Shown: positions 52,460 to 61,563, counted from the stretch's first letter. The stretch is 64,000 bases of DNA from Dysosmobacter acutus (GCF_018919205.1 NZ_JAHLQN010000001.1:372001-436000); one strand, 5' to 3'. Translations and numbers: made by a program. The notes: generated from the sequence alone by a model not told the origin.

Positions 52460-52909
52460 ATGCGCGCAGTGGTTACCAAGGTTCAGCATGCCTCCGTGGT
52501 CATCGATGGAGCGGTGCGGGGCAAGATCGGCCAGGGATTTCTGATCCTTTTGGGCGTCACCCACGAGGACACGGAGATCCAGGCCAAAAAGCTTTGCGAC
52601 AAGGTCTGCTCTCTGCGGATTTTTGACGATGAAAACGGGAAGATCAACAAGGGACTGGAAGACGTGGACGGAGAGCTGCTGATCATCTCCCAGTTTACCC
52701 TCTACGGCAACTGCCGGCACGGCCGCCGGCCTGACTTTCTGGCCGCCGCCCGGCCGGAGACGGCCATCCCCCTGTATGAAACCTTCATCCGGCTGTGCCG
52801 GGACAAGGGCTATCATGTGGAGACCGGCGAGTTCGGCGCCCATATGGAGGTCACCTCCCTCAACGACGGGCCCTTTACCTTGGTCATCGACACCGATCAG
52901 CTGGCATAG
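52460..52909 (+). CDS. dtd: D-aminoacyl-tRNA deacylase
   Basis: Removes D-amino acids from mischarged tRNA. The 149-residue protein contains the family signatures QFTLYGNCRHGRRPDF and the C-terminal DGPFTLVIDTD, and starts with MRAVVTKVQHASVVIDG. The ATG at 52460 follows GAGAGGTTTTTTCT. First of two tightly spaced genes. Confidence 0.95.
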   Translation: MRAVVTKVQHASVVIDGAVRGKIGQGFLILLGVTHEDTEIQAKKLCDKVCSLRIFDDENGKINKGLEDVDGELLIISQFTLYGNCRHGRRPDFLAAARPETAIPLYETFIRLCRDKGYHVETGEFGAHMEVTSLNDGPFTLVIDTDQLA

Positions 52910-52926
52910 GAAAGGGAGGGACGGAT

Positions 52927-53550
52927 ATGAAACTTGAGACGCTTCAGGTGATGCCACTGGGCACCAACTGCTATCTTCTTTGCGACGAGGAATCGGGCAA
53001 GTGCGCCGTGGTGGACCCCGGTGGGGAGCCGGAGCGCATCCTCCGCAAGGTGGCGGAGAGCGGCTGCGCCCTCCAGTGCATCTTTTTGACCCACGGCCAC
53101 TACGACCACACCGGCGGCGTGGCCGGCATTCAGGAGGCCCACCCGGACATTCCCGTGTATCTCAGCATTAAGGACCGCTACAAGGACACGACCGATCCCC
53201 GGATCAAAATGCTCTATCCCGCTCTTTTCGGCAACCTTGTGGACTGGAAGGAGGGCGACCAAGTGATGCTGGGCTCCCTTGTCGTCACGGTGCTGGAGAC
53301 ACCGGGCCACTCCAAGGGCTCGGTGACGCTCCAATGTGGAAATGTCCTGCTGTGCGGCGACACGCTGTTCGCCGGCTCCTGCGGCCGCTCCGACCTGGCC
53401 GGCGGCGACACCTTTGAGCTTTTATCCTCTCTGCGCCGTCTGGGCCGGCTGGAGGGCAACCATGTTGTGCTTCCCGGCCACATGGATCCCTCGGATTTGG
53501 ATCGCGAGCGCGAAACCAATCCCTATCTCCGCCAGGCCCTTCGGGACTGA
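52927..53550 (+). CDS. MBL-fold metallo-hydrolase (glyoxalase II-like)
   Basis: A 207-residue protein with the metal motif THGHYDHTGG, later ETPGHSKGSV, CGDTLFAGSCGRSDL and GHMDPS at the C-terminus. Proteins of this group act on thioesters; glyoxalase II activity on S-lactoylglutathione is uncertain in an organism that may not make glutathione. GGAGGGACGGAT precedes the ATG at 52927, 17 bases after dtd. Confidence 0.92.
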   Translation: MKLETLQVMPLGTNCYLLCDEESGKCAVVDPGGEPERILRKVAESGCALQCIFLTHGHYDHTGGVAGIQEAHPDIPVYLSIKDRYKDTTDPRIKMLYPALFGNLVDWKEGDQVMLGSLVVTVLETPGHSKGSVTLQCGNVLLCGDTLFAGSCGRSDLAGGDTFELLSSLRRLGRLEGNHVVLPGHMDPSDLDRERETNPYLRQALRD

Positions 53551-53592
53551 CTCCATCTCCCTCCGCCCAAGCGGCGGAAGAAAGAACCGGCT

Positions 53593-55086
53593 ATGAAGCT
53601 ACAATTTCAAGGACACGACTATCAATACGCGTTGGAGCAGAGCCTGCTGGCCCTGTTCCCCCAAGAGCGCCCCCTCTATGACCCCATTGCGCCGGAGGAC
53701 CGCAGCTGGGCCCGGGTCAGCCTCGTTCAGGAGGGCCCCGTCTGGACGGCCCGCACCCTTTTGCGCCACGGCGATCAGGAGGAGGAAGGGGTCTCCCGCG
53801 AGACCATTCCGGAGGACTGCGGCCCCTTTGAGGCGGAGCGGGAGAAGCAGAAGATCGTCAAGCTCAGCTTTTTCCAGGCCGCCCGGTCCGTCACCGGCGT
53901 CACACCCCCCTGGGGGGCCCTGACCGGCATCCGCCCCGGCAAGTTAGCCGCCCGCTTTTTGGAGGAGGGCAAGTCGGAACAGGAGACCGACCGGCTTCTG
54001 AGGGACGTCTATTTTGTCTCTCCCCAGCGGCGGCGGATGTGCATTGAAACCGCCCGGCAGGGGCTGAATGCCGCGGCCGCCCTCTCGCCCCGGGATATCG
54101 CCCTTTATGTCGGCATCCCATTTTGCCCAACCCGCTGCGCCTATTGCAGCTTTGTCAGCAACAGCGTGGAAAAATCCTTTGCCCTGGTGGAGCCGTACCT
54201 CCAGTCCCTGCTGTCGGAGGTCCGCTCGGCGGGGGAGATGACAGCGCGGCTGGGGCTGAGGGTCCGGGCCTTCTACATGGGCGGAGGCACACCAACCACC
54301 CTGACGGCGGAGCAGATGGACCGCCTGCTCACGGAGGTGGAGCGGTCCTTTGATCTCTCCGGCTGCCTGGAGATCACCATTGAGGCGGGACGGCCAGACA
54401 CCATTTCCCCGGAAAAGCTTGGGGTCCTCAAGGCTCACCGCACCACCCGGGTCTCCGTCAACCCCCAGACCATGGAGGACCGGGTGCTCCATGCCATCGG
54501 CCGCCGGCACAGCGCGGAGGACATTCTCCGGGCCATGGAGGACGTCCGTGCGGCCCGGTTTGACCACGTGAACATGGACCTGATCGCGGGGCTTCCCGAG
54601 GACAGCGCGGAGGGCTTTCGCCGCACGCTGAACACGGTGCTCACCCTGGGCGCCGACAACATCACCGTCCACACCCTGAGCCTGAAAAAGGGCAGCCGCA
54701 TCACCCTTGAGAACCGGGCCATCCCCTCGTCGGAGGAGGTGGGAAGGATGGTGGACTACTCCATCGAGCGTCTGCGCGGCGCGGGACTGGCCCCCTATTA
54801 TCTCTACCGCCAGAAATACATGTCCGGCAGTTTCGAGAACACAGGCTGGTGCGTTCCCGGGGCAGAAGGGCTGTACAACATCTACATTATGGAGGAGCTC
54901 TGCTCCATCCTCTCCCTTGGAGCCGGCGGCTCCACCAAGATGGTGGACGCCCGTCTGGGCCGTATTGAGCGGGTCTTCAACCTGAAGTACCCCAAGGAGT
55001 ATATCGAGCGCCCGGAGAAAATCCAGGCCAACCAGGCGGCGTTCGCCGCGTTTTATAACGGGGCGGAGGATCGCTCCACCCGCTGA
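53593..55086 (+). CDS. hemZ: Radical SAM coproporphyrinogen III oxidase-like protein HemZ
   Basis: A 497-residue radical SAM protein with an N-terminal domain of about 165 residues, the 4Fe-4S motif IPFCPTRCAYCSF (CxxxCxxC), the GGGTPT glycine loop, VNPQTMED and the C-terminal YLYRQKYMSGSFEN. The length and N-terminal extension match HemZ rather than HemN. It may form part of an anaerobic haem pathway or act on another substrate; no other haem genes are in the window. Confidence 0.9.
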   Translation: MKLQFQGHDYQYALEQSLLALFPQERPLYDPIAPEDRSWARVSLVQEGPVWTARTLLRHGDQEEEGVSRETIPEDCGPFEAEREKQKIVKLSFFQAARSVTGVTPPWGALTGIRPGKLAARFLEEGKSEQETDRLLRDVYFVSPQRRRMCIETARQGLNAAAALSPRDIALYVGIPFCPTRCAYCSFVSNSVEKSFALVEPYLQSLLSEVRSAGEMTARLGLRVRAFYMGGGTPTTLTAEQMDRLLTEVERSFDLSGCLEITIEAGRPDTISPEKLGVLKAHRTTRVSVNPQTMEDRVLHAIGRRHSAEDILRAMEDVRAARFDHVNMDLIAGLPEDSAEGFRRTLNTVLTLGADNITVHTLSLKKGSRITLENRAIPSSEEVGRMVDYSIERLRGAGLAPYYLYRQKYMSGSFENTGWCVPGAEGLYNIYIMEELCSILSLGAGGSTKMVDARLGRIERVFNLKYPKEYIERPEKIQANQAAFAAFYNGAEDRSTR

Positions 55087-55101
55087 AAGGAGCTGTTTTT
55101 T

Positions 55102-56034
55102 ATGGCCTATTCCCTGAAAGAGATCAACGAGGCAATCCGCAGCGACCCGGCGGCCTTTGTGGCCGAGTGCGACGCCGCCTATCAGAAGAAGATCGAAAGC
55201 GCCGCAAAAAAAATCGCCGACCACCGGACCGAGTCCCACATCATCCTGCTCTCCGGGCCCTCCGGCTCCGGCAAGACCACCACAGCCATGAAGATCGAGG
55301 AGGTGCTGGACAATTCCGGCGTGGAGACCCACACCATCTCCATGGACGACTACTTTTTGTCCGTGGACCCGGAAACCGCACCCCGGAACCGGGAGGGCGG
55401 CATTGACTACGAATCGCCTTTCTGCCTGGACATCGACCTTTTAAACCGCCATTTTGCCATGCTGGACCGGGGCGAGACCATCCACATCCCCAAGTACGAG
55501 TTTGCCCGCCAGATCCGCAGCGCCACCATGACCCACCCGCTTCAGTTAGGCCAGGACGAGCTGGCCATCTTCGAGGGCATCCACGCCCTCAACGACGTGA
55601 TTACAGGCAAGAACCCCAGAGCCCTTAAGCTCTATATCGCCGCCCGGTCCAACCTGGTGGACGAGGAAGGCTCTGTGGTCTTCCAGCACGCCTGGCTACG
55701 CCTGGTACGCCGCATCGTCCGGGACGCCAAGTTCCGCGGCAGCGACGCAGCCTTTACCATCAAGCTCTGGCCCAACGTCCGCCGGGGCGAAAAGCTCTAT
55801 ATCTCTCCCTACAAGGAAAACGCCAATCTGATGTTCGACTCCTCGCTTCCCTATGAGCTCTCGGTGCTCAAGCCGTTTGTGGTGCCCATGCTGGAAAAGC
55901 TGCCCCGGGGCAAGTACGACGTGGCGGACGACATGCTCCGCGCCTTTGACCGCATTGAGCCTCTGGACGAATCCTATGTCGCCCCCCGCTCCCTGGTCCG
56001 GGAGTTTATCGGCGGCAGCGATTACGCATATTAA
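55102..56034 (+). CDS. Uridine kinase/phosphoribulokinase-like P-loop kinase
   Basis: A 310-residue protein with Walker A LLSGPSGSGKTTTAMK, SMDDYFLSVDPETAPRNREGGIDY, which resembles the uridine-kinase substrate loop, and EGIHALND. Proteins of this length and type in Clostridia are annotated as nucleoside kinases; the real substrate is not settled. AAAGGAG precedes the ATG. Confidence 0.88.
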   Translation: MAYSLKEINEAIRSDPAAFVAECDAAYQKKIESAAKKIADHRTESHIILLSGPSGSGKTTTAMKIEEVLDNSGVETHTISMDDYFLSVDPETAPRNREGGIDYESPFCLDIDLLNRHFAMLDRGETIHIPKYEFARQIRSATMTHPLQLGQDELAIFEGIHALNDVITGKNPRALKLYIAARSNLVDEEGSVVFQHAWLRLVRRIVRDAKFRGSDAAFTIKLWPNVRRGEKLYISPYKENANLMFDSSLPYELSVLKPFVVPMLEKLPRGKYDVADDMLRAFDRIEPLDESYVAPRSLVREFIGGSDYAY

Positions 56035-56071
56035 GGCCGGGCTTCCGGCGCTTTTGGAAAGGAACTATCTT

Positions 56072-56482
56072 ATGGACGAAAAGTTACAGGAACTGCTGTA
56101 TAAGGTACAGATGGCCGCCGTGGACATCGGCAACACCGCCGCCGCCCTGGCCACCTCCGCTGTCCGCGGCGCGGAGGAGCTGGTGGAAACCGGCCGGCAG
56201 AAGGCCCGCCTCATTGACCTGAAGGCGGAGGTAAACCTCCGGCTCCGGGAGATCGGGGAGCTGGTCTACGGCACCCACACCGGCGAGCCCGCCGATTCAG
56301 AGGTCCTTTTCGCCAAGCTGCGGGAGATCGACGAGCTGAAGGCGGAGATCGCCCAGATCTCCGGAACCTCCGCCCAAGGTGAAGAGAAGGAACCTGTTCA
56401 GGCCGAGATCTGCTGCCCCAACTGCGGCGCCGCCGCACAGGAGGGCGATATCTACTGCCGCGGCTGCGGCGCCCGGCTGTAA
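56072..56482 (+). CDS. Helical protein with C-terminal zinc ribbon
   Basis: 136 residues: a helical first part with heptad-like repeats and a C-terminal double-cysteine ribbon (CCPNCGAAAQEGDIYCRGCGARL). GGAAAGGAAC precedes the ATG. Co-oriented with its neighbours; function unknown, possibly membrane- or ribosome-associated. Confidence 0.78.
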   Translation: MDEKLQELLYKVQMAAVDIGNTAAALATSAVRGAEELVETGRQKARLIDLKAEVNLRLREIGELVYGTHTGEPADSEVLFAKLREIDELKAEIAQISGTSAQGEEKEPVQAEICCPNCGAAAQEGDIYCRGCGARL

Positions 56483-56586
56483 GGCGCATAATCCGCCGCA
56501 AGCAAAATAGGATAGGAGCAGGAAGCCGGGCGGGAGGCCGTGCGGTTTGGTCTCTTTGCGGCAAATATGAATAAGAGGTTCCTCAC

Positions 56587-58203
56587 ATGGCAAAAAAAGA
56601 AACAAAGCAGAATTTCTTAGGCGGCGCCGCCATATTGGCGGCGGCAGTGGCGGTTGTGAAGCTCATCGGCGCCATCTTCAAAATCCCGCTGACCAACATC
56701 ATCGGCGCGGAGGGCATGACCCACTTCAACACCTCCTACAAAATTTACAACCTGCTGCTGACCATCTCCACCGCGGGGCTGCCCCTGGCCCTCAGCCGCC
56801 TGGTGTCCGAGGCCAACGCCCTGGGCCGGGAAAACGAGAAGCGGCGGATCTTTCATGTGGCGCTGGGGCTTTTCTTCCTCCTGGGCCTGTCCGGCTCGCT
56901 GATCATGTTTTTCGGCACGGAGCCCCTGGCGGAGCTGATGAACAACTCCCTGGCCTTCTATGCCATCCGGGCGCTGAGCCCGGCGGTATTCTGCGTATGC
57001 CTCATGTCCGCCATGCGGGGCTATACCCAGGGGCAGGGCAACATGAAGCCCACCGCCATCTCCCAGATCCTGGAGGCCCTCTGCAAGCTTGTGGTGGGAT
57101 TGACTCTGGCCGTGGTGCTGCTGCGCCAGGGTTACGGCGTGGAGGTGGGCGCCGCCGGAGGCATCTTCGGCGTCACCGTGGGCACCGCCGCGTCGCTGAT
57201 CTTTCTCTCCCTCTATCTGCTGCGCCGCCGCAGCCGTACGCCGGGTGCGGACATTGCCCCGTCCTCCGGCCGCCTCCTGAAGCGGCTTCTGGTCATCGGA
57301 ATTCCCATCACCCTGGGTTCCTCGGGCATGAGCCTCATCTCCCTCATCGACCAGAGCGTGGCCATGGGGCGGCTTCAGGATGCCCTGGGCATGAGCGAGA
57401 AGGCCGCCGCGGCGCTTTATGGGCAGTACACCTTCAGCGAAAACCTGTTCAACCTGCCCTCCTCCTTTGTCTATCCCGTCACCATGAGTCTGATTCCCGC
57501 TGTGGCCGCCGCGCTGGCCCAGCAAGACCACAACCGGGTCAGCAAGCTGGTAAGCTCCTCCTTCCGCTTGATCGCCACACTGGTGATCCCCGCGGGGGTG
57601 GGCCTGTCTGTGCTGGCCGGTCCCATCCTGCTGATGCTCTACCCCTCCCAGCGCGCGGACGCCGTGGCCGCCACCTATCATCTCCAGCTGCTTGGCGTGG
57701 CCTGCATTTTTGTGTGCCTGATGGTGCTGACCAACGCCATCTTACAATCCCACGGTCGGGAGCGGATTCCCATTTTCACCATCATTGCCGGCGGGCTGGT
57801 GAAAATCTCCATGAACTATGTGCTCATCGGCAACCCGGACATCAACATCAAAGGCGCTCCCATCTCCACGCTGTGCTGCTATGTGGTCATCGCGGGGCTG
57901 AACCTCTTTTTCGTCTACCGGACGCTGGAGGAGAAGCCAGGCTACTGGGGCCTTTTCTTTAAGCCCGCCCTGGCCTCGGTCATTATGGGCCTGGGCGCGC
58001 GGATCAGCTACCTTGCCTGCAATGGCGCCCTGAGCAGCCGGATGGGCGAATACGCCGGCAACGCCTTAGCCACTCTGGCTGGTGTGGGCGCAGGCGTGGT
58101 GGTTTACGTGATCCTGATCCCGGTGCTTCGGATTCTCACCGCCGACGACCTGAAGAATCTCCGGGGCGGTGACAGGATTTCCAGGATTTTGCATTTAAAA
58201 TGA
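56587..58203 (+). CDS. SpoVB/MVF-family polysaccharide or lipid II flippase
   Basis: A 538-residue protein with about 14 membrane segments. The start FLGGAAILAAAVAVVKLIGAIFKIPLTNIIG is the family signature, followed by SAMRGYTQGQGNMKPTAISQ and TLGSSGMSLISLIDQSVAMG. MVF proteins flip lipid-linked cell-wall precursors; SpoVB acts in spore cortex formation and is a good candidate here given the sporulation genes downstream. Confidence 0.9.
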   Translation: MAKKETKQNFLGGAAILAAAVAVVKLIGAIFKIPLTNIIGAEGMTHFNTSYKIYNLLLTISTAGLPLALSRLVSEANALGRENEKRRIFHVALGLFFLLGLSGSLIMFFGTEPLAELMNNSLAFYAIRALSPAVFCVCLMSAMRGYTQGQGNMKPTAISQILEALCKLVVGLTLAVVLLRQGYGVEVGAAGGIFGVTVGTAASLIFLSLYLLRRRSRTPGADIAPSSGRLLKRLLVIGIPITLGSSGMSLISLIDQSVAMGRLQDALGMSEKAAAALYGQYTFSENLFNLPSSFVYPVTMSLIPAVAAALAQQDHNRVSKLVSSSFRLIATLVIPAGVGLSVLAGPILLMLYPSQRADAVAATYHLQLLGVACIFVCLMVLTNAILQSHGRERIPIFTIIAGGLVKISMNYVLIGNPDINIKGAPISTLCCYVVIAGLNLFFVYRTLEEKPGYWGLFFKPALASVIMGLGARISYLACNGALSSRMGEYAGNALATLAGVGAGVVVYVILIPVLRILTADDLKNLRGGDRISRILHLK

Positions 58204-58259
58204 TTTTTGACACGTTCGGACAGGAATTTGCGGAAATTGCTTGCAATAGGGAGGCCTTT

Positions 58260-59063
58260 ATGATAGATTTTGAATATCGGGAAACTTACGGTTACAAGGA
58301 TTTGCTCGATATTCTGCGGATTCTCCGCGCCCCGGGGGGATGCCCCTGGGACCGGGAGCAGACCCACGAGTCCCTGAAAAGGAACTTTCTGGAGGAGACC
58401 TACGAGGCGGTGGACGCCATCGACAGCGGCGACTCCCACGCGCTCTGCGAGGAGCTGGGGGACGTGCTGATGCAGGTGGTGCTCCACGCCCAGATTGATC
58501 AGGAGCAAGGCGGCTTCACCATGGACGACGTGGTGGACGGCGTGTGCAAAAAGCTGATTTACCGCCACCCCCACGTGTTCGGCGGGGGCATGCAGGCGGA
58601 GGACAGCGAAACCGTGCTGGTCAACTGGGAGGCCCTGAAGCGCTCGGAGAAGGGACAAGCCTCCACCGCTGACGCCATAGACTCCGTAGCCCACGCGCTG
58701 CCCTCCTTATGGCGGGCGGAAAAGATTCAGTCCAAGGCCGCAAAGGCCGGCTTTGACTGGCCCGCCGGCTCCGCTGCGGCGGACAAGCTGTGGGAGGAGG
58801 CGCAGGAGCTGCGCCGTGCCCAGGAGGCGGAACTGCCCCCCGACGGCCCCCACGGCGCAAGGGAAGAGGCCGGCGATCTGCTGTTTGCCGCGGTCAACGT
58901 GGTGCGCAGGGCCGGAGTGGATCCGGAGGAGGCGCTGCACAGCGCCTGCGAAAAGTTTTCCAGGAGGTTTCGGGAGGTGGAATCCCAGGCGGACCGTCCC
59001 CTGAACCAGATGAACAGCGAAGACCTGGCCGCGCTGTGGCGGCGGGCCAAAGAACAGTCTTAA
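58260..59063 (+). CDS. mazG: MazG nucleoside triphosphate pyrophosphohydrolase
   Basis: Hydrolyses NTPs and dNTPs to monophosphates, cleaning the nucleotide pool. The 267-residue protein contains two MazG domains; the first has LRAPGGCPWDREQTHESLKRNFLEETYEAVDAI and ELGDVLMQVVLHAQI, the second EEAGDLLFAAVNVVRRAGVDPEEAL. GGGAGGCCTTT precedes the ATG at 58260; it starts 56 bases after the flippase stop, and a longer start overlaps the flippase. Confidence 0.93.
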   Translation: MIDFEYRETYGYKDLLDILRILRAPGGCPWDREQTHESLKRNFLEETYEAVDAIDSGDSHALCEELGDVLMQVVLHAQIDQEQGGFTMDDVVDGVCKKLIYRHPHVFGGGMQAEDSETVLVNWEALKRSEKGQASTADAIDSVAHALPSLWRAEKIQSKAAKAGFDWPAGSAAADKLWEEAQELRRAQEAELPPDGPHGAREEAGDLLFAAVNVVRRAGVDPEEALHSACEKFSRRFREVESQADRPLNQMNSEDLAALWRRAKEQS

Positions 59064-59140
59064 CACGGGATACCCCGTTTTAGGAAACTTAGAGAGAGAC
59101 CACGTTATGTGCAAATAAACTTTTTACAGGAGGAATCCCA

Positions 59141-59416
59141 ATGAACAAAGCAGAACTCATCAGCGCTGTTGCTGAAAAGGCTGAACTGTCCAAAAAGGAC
59201 ACCGAGGCCGTCATCTCCGCTATGCTGGACACCATTGCCGCTTCTTTAAAGGACGGTGACAAGGTTCAGCTGGTTGGCTTTGGTTCTTTTGAGGTGAAGA
59301 AGAGAGCCGAGCGCATCGGCCGCAACCCCAAGACCAAGGAATCCATCAAGATTCCCGCCTCCCAGGTTCCCGTCTTCAAGGCCGGCAAGGCTCTGAAGGA
59401 CACGGTGGCCAAGTAA
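59141..59416 (+). CDS. hup: HU-type DNA-binding protein
   Basis: A 91-residue nucleoid protein: [20 protein letters not shown], the intercalating arm with [20 protein letters not shown] and the proline-containing tip [25 protein letters not shown] precedes the ATG. Its own terminator follows. Confidence 0.97.
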   Translation: MNKAELISAVAEKAELSKKDTEAVISAMLDTIAASLKDGDKVQLVGFGSFEVKKRAERIGRNPKTKESIKIPASQVPVFKAGKALKDTVAK

Positions 59417-59430
59417 GGAAGCGCTTTGAA

Positions 59431-59461
59431 CTGCCGGTGTGGAATTGCACCGGCAGTTTTT
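59431..59461 (+). terminator. Terminator after hup
   Basis: Perfect 9-bp stem (59431-59439 with 59448-59456), then TTTTTCT. Confidence 0.9.
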
Positions 59462-59593
59462 CTGTCCCGGCTTCACCAGAGGTGGGGGAGGTCGGATTCT
59501 TATGTTTGCCATTGGCCCGGGGCCACGGGCAGCGCGGCGGGCGTGGGGCCATCTGGACGACCCGCTGAATTTTTCTATTTGTGAGGGATCGTT

Positions 59594-59833
59594 ATGCGAC
59601 TGGATAAATACCTGAAGGTTTCCCGCCTGATCAAGCGGCGCACCGTGGCCAACGAGGCCTGTGACAACGGACTGGTCAGCGTCAACGGCAAGCCCCAGCG
59701 GGCCTCCTACGACGTAAAGGCGGGGGATCAGATCTCCCTGCGCTTCGGCGTGCGCACCGTCAGTGTAGAGGTGATCAGCGTGGCGGAGAACGTCAAAAGC
59801 GCCGATGCGGCCGCCATGTACCGCGAACTCTGA
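59594..59833 (+). CDS. rqcP: S4-domain ribosome quality-control factor RqcP-like protein
   Basis: A 79-residue S4 RNA-binding protein: MRLDKYLKVSRLIKRRTVANEACDNGLVSVNGKPQ. RqcP/HslR-type proteins bind the 50S subunit and support alanine tailing of stalled chains. In Bacillus the gene also lies just upstream of yabP. GTGAGGGATCGTT precedes the ATG. The 130 bases before it hold no gene. Confidence 0.92.
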   Translation: MRLDKYLKVSRLIKRRTVANEACDNGLVSVNGKPQRASYDVKAGDQISLRFGVRTVSVEVISVAENVKSADAAAMYREL

Positions 59834-59837
59834 TCGC

Positions 59838-59866
59838 GCATATTTGTCCGCCTCCTCCCATATGAT
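59838..59866 (+). promoter_or_regulatory. Sigma-E-type sporulation promoter for yabP-yabQ
   Basis: GCATATT (59838-59844), exactly 14 bases, CATATGAT (59859-59866). The -35 fits the sigma-E consensus fully and the -10 in 6 of 8 positions. Confidence 0.65.
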
Positions 59867-59895
59867 GGAACAGGAAAAAAAGGAGGCGGTTTTTT

Positions 59896-60168
59896 ATGCC
59901 ATACGACTCTGCCATGCCCCATCACCTGGAGCTGCGGGGCCGAGAAAGCCTGGTGGTCTCCGGTGTGGAGGATGTGGAGCGGTTTGACGAGACAGGCATC
60001 GTCATGGAGACCTCGGCCGGGACGCTGATTATCACCGGCGACGGCCTCCACATCGGCCAGCTGTCCTTAGACGGCGGGGAGCTCCACGTGGACGGCCGGA
60101 TCGATTCCCTCTCCTATGAGGAGGAGGGCCGCGGCGGGGGCGGCTTTTTCCGCCGGCTGTTCGGATAA
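59896..60168 (+). CDS. yabP: Sporulation protein YabP
   Basis: A 90-residue YabP/YqfC-family protein (HHLELRGRESLVVSGVEDVERFDETGIVMET, then the GTLIITGDGLHIGQLSLDGGELHVDG core). It is needed for spore coat or cortex formation in Bacillus and is expressed in the mother cell. AAAGGAGGCGGTTTTTT precedes the ATG. Its stop abuts the yabQ start. Confidence 0.92.
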   Translation: MPYDSAMPHHLELRGRESLVVSGVEDVERFDETGIVMETSAGTLIITGDGLHIGQLSLDGGELHVDGRIDSLSYEEEGRGGGGFFRRLFG

Positions 60169-60837
60169 ATGGAAATCACTATCACCGGCCAGCTGCAGCT
60201 GTTCCTTGTGTCCATTGGCCTGGGGCTGTCCATCGCCCTGCTGTATGACCTGTTCCGGGCGGTTCGGCTCCGCTTTCCCCGGACCACCCGGCCTCTGGAC
60301 GCCCTGATGTGCCTTTTGGCGGCGGTGGCCGTATTCCTTTTCTGCCTCTCCTCCGGTGGGGAGCTGCGGCTGTATCTGCTTCTGGGCATTTCCGGCGGGG
60401 CGGTGCTTTACTTCTGCCTTCTCTCCGAACTTTTACGGCCCATTTGGTCCTTTTGGGTGGACAATATGGTGGATTTGGTCAAACTGACCGCCATTCCCCT
60501 GCATATTGTCAAAAATTTCTTCAAAAAAACGCTCCGTCATGGAAAAAATCTCTTTCATTTTTTGTTAAAATGGGATACAATATGGAATTACAAATGGACG
60601 TTGCTCTGGGTGCGACGAAAGGGAGGCGGGCGCGTTGGCCGCAAGGGGAAAGAAACAGAAAAAGGCAGGCGCGGGAATTCTCACCAAGCTGGTGATTCTG
60701 GCGCTGCTGCTGGCCGTGGGCTTCCAGCTTTACCGCCTCCAGGGCCAGATCACAGAAGCGGAGACAAACCGGGCGCAGCTGGCCGCTCAGGTGGCGGCAA
60801 AGCAGCAGGAAAACGCCGCTTTGGCAAAAGACATTGA
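60169..60837 (+). CDS. yabQ: Spore cortex protein YabQ, with a C-terminal overlap into divIC
   Basis: A membrane protein with four predicted helices in the first 105 residues (LQLFLVSIGLGLSIALLYDLF, LMCLLAAVAVFLFCLSS, LRLYLLLGISGGAVLYFCLLS, WVDNMVDLVKLTAIP), matching YabQ, which is needed for cortex synthesis. The 222-residue frame ends only at 60837, so its last 67 codons overlap divIC in another frame. These residues are low-complexity, rich in Gly, Arg and Lys and unlike YabQ, so an earlier stop may have been lost. Confidence 0.82.
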   Translation: MEITITGQLQLFLVSIGLGLSIALLYDLFRAVRLRFPRTTRPLDALMCLLAAVAVFLFCLSSGGELRLYLLLGISGGAVLYFCLLSELLRPIWSFWVDNMVDLVKLTAIPLHIVKNFFKKTLRHGKNLFHFLLKWDTIWNYKWTLLWVRRKGGGRVGRKGKETEKGRRGNSHQAGDSGAAAGRGLPALPPPGPDHRSGDKPGAAGRSGGGKAAGKRRFGKRH

Positions 60838-60934
60838 GAACGGAGATGACCCCGAGACGCTGGAGGAGATCGCCCGCAACGAATTGGGAATGGTCAACCC
60901 GGGGGAGAAGGTCTTTTACGACGTGAGCAACTGA
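60635..60934 (+). CDS. divIC: Septum formation initiator DivIC/FtsL-like protein
   Basis: A 99-residue protein with a short basic cytoplasmic tail, one membrane helix (LTKLVILALLLAVGFQLYRL) and a coiled coil (QITEAETNRAQLAAQVAAKQQE), ending in DPETLEEIARNELGMVNPGEKVFYDV, a typical DivIC end. The start is a TTG at 60635 after GGAGGCGGGCGCG. It acts in the division septum with FtsL and DivIB. Confidence 0.9.
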   Translation: MAARGKKQKKAGAGILTKLVILALLLAVGFQLYRLQGQITEAETNRAQLAAQVAAKQQENAALAKDIENGDDPETLEEIARNELGMVNPGEKVFYDVSN

Positions 60935-60998
60935 CCGGCCTTTTGTGTGTGGGCCGGTGCGTACCGAAGAGATTTGGAAGGGAGAAAAATCGTAGTAT

Positions 60999-61466
60999 AT
61001 GGAGCCTGAGGTTGGGAGCATTCTGGAAGGCAAAGTCACTACCATCACAAAGTTCGGCGCATTCGTGGCACTGGAGGGCGGCAAGTCCGGTCTGATACAT
61101 ATTTCAGAGATTGCAAACTCCTTTGTCAATGACGTTCACGATTTCCTGCAGGAGGGGCAGAGCGTCAAGGTCAAGGTGCTGTCCACGGAGAATGGGAAAA
61201 TCAATCTCTCCATCAAGCGGCTGCAGCCTCCCGCACCCCGTCCCGGCGGCGGGATGCGTCCGGCCATGCCCCGCAGCGCGGCGCCCCGGCCGGTTCACAG
61301 CAGTCCCAGACCGGAGGGCCGGTCGTTTCAGCAGCCTCTGGCCCCTACCGCAGACTCCTCCTTTGAGGACAAGCTGAAACAATTTATGTCCGCCTCGGAG
61401 GGCAAGCTCTCCGACCTCAACCGCAACATGGACGGAAAACGGGGCGGCGGACGGCGCAAGAGATAA
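60999..61466 (+). CDS. yabR: S1 RNA-binding domain protein YabR
   Basis: A 155-residue protein. The S1 domain fills residues 5-75 (GSILEGKVTTITKFGAFVALEGGKSGLIHISEIA), followed by a proline/arginine-rich linker and a short C-terminal helix ending in KRGGGRRKR. It follows divIC by 64 bases as in Bacillus. GGAAGGGAG is far from the ATG (about 14 bases), so translation may be modest, but an in-frame stop two codons upstream leaves no other start. Confidence 0.9.
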   Translation: MEPEVGSILEGKVTTITKFGAFVALEGGKSGLIHISEIANSFVNDVHDFLQEGQSVKVKVLSTENGKINLSIKRLQPPAPRPGGGMRPAMPRSAAPRPVHSSPRPEGRSFQQPLAPTADSSFEDKLKQFMSASEGKLSDLNRNMDGKRGGGRRKR

Positions 61467-61469
61467 ACT

Positions 61470-61503
61470 AAGACGGCGGACCAAATGGTCCGCCGTCTTT
61501 CTT
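61470..61503 (+). terminator. Terminator after yabR
   Basis: Perfect 13-bp stem (61470-61482 with 61487-61499), loop AAAT, then TTTCTTGC. Confidence 0.85.
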
Positions 61504-61563
61504 GCATTTCACCCGTTTATGTGATAGGCTCTTTTTTACATTCAAGAGAGAGGAGGCGGGGAG

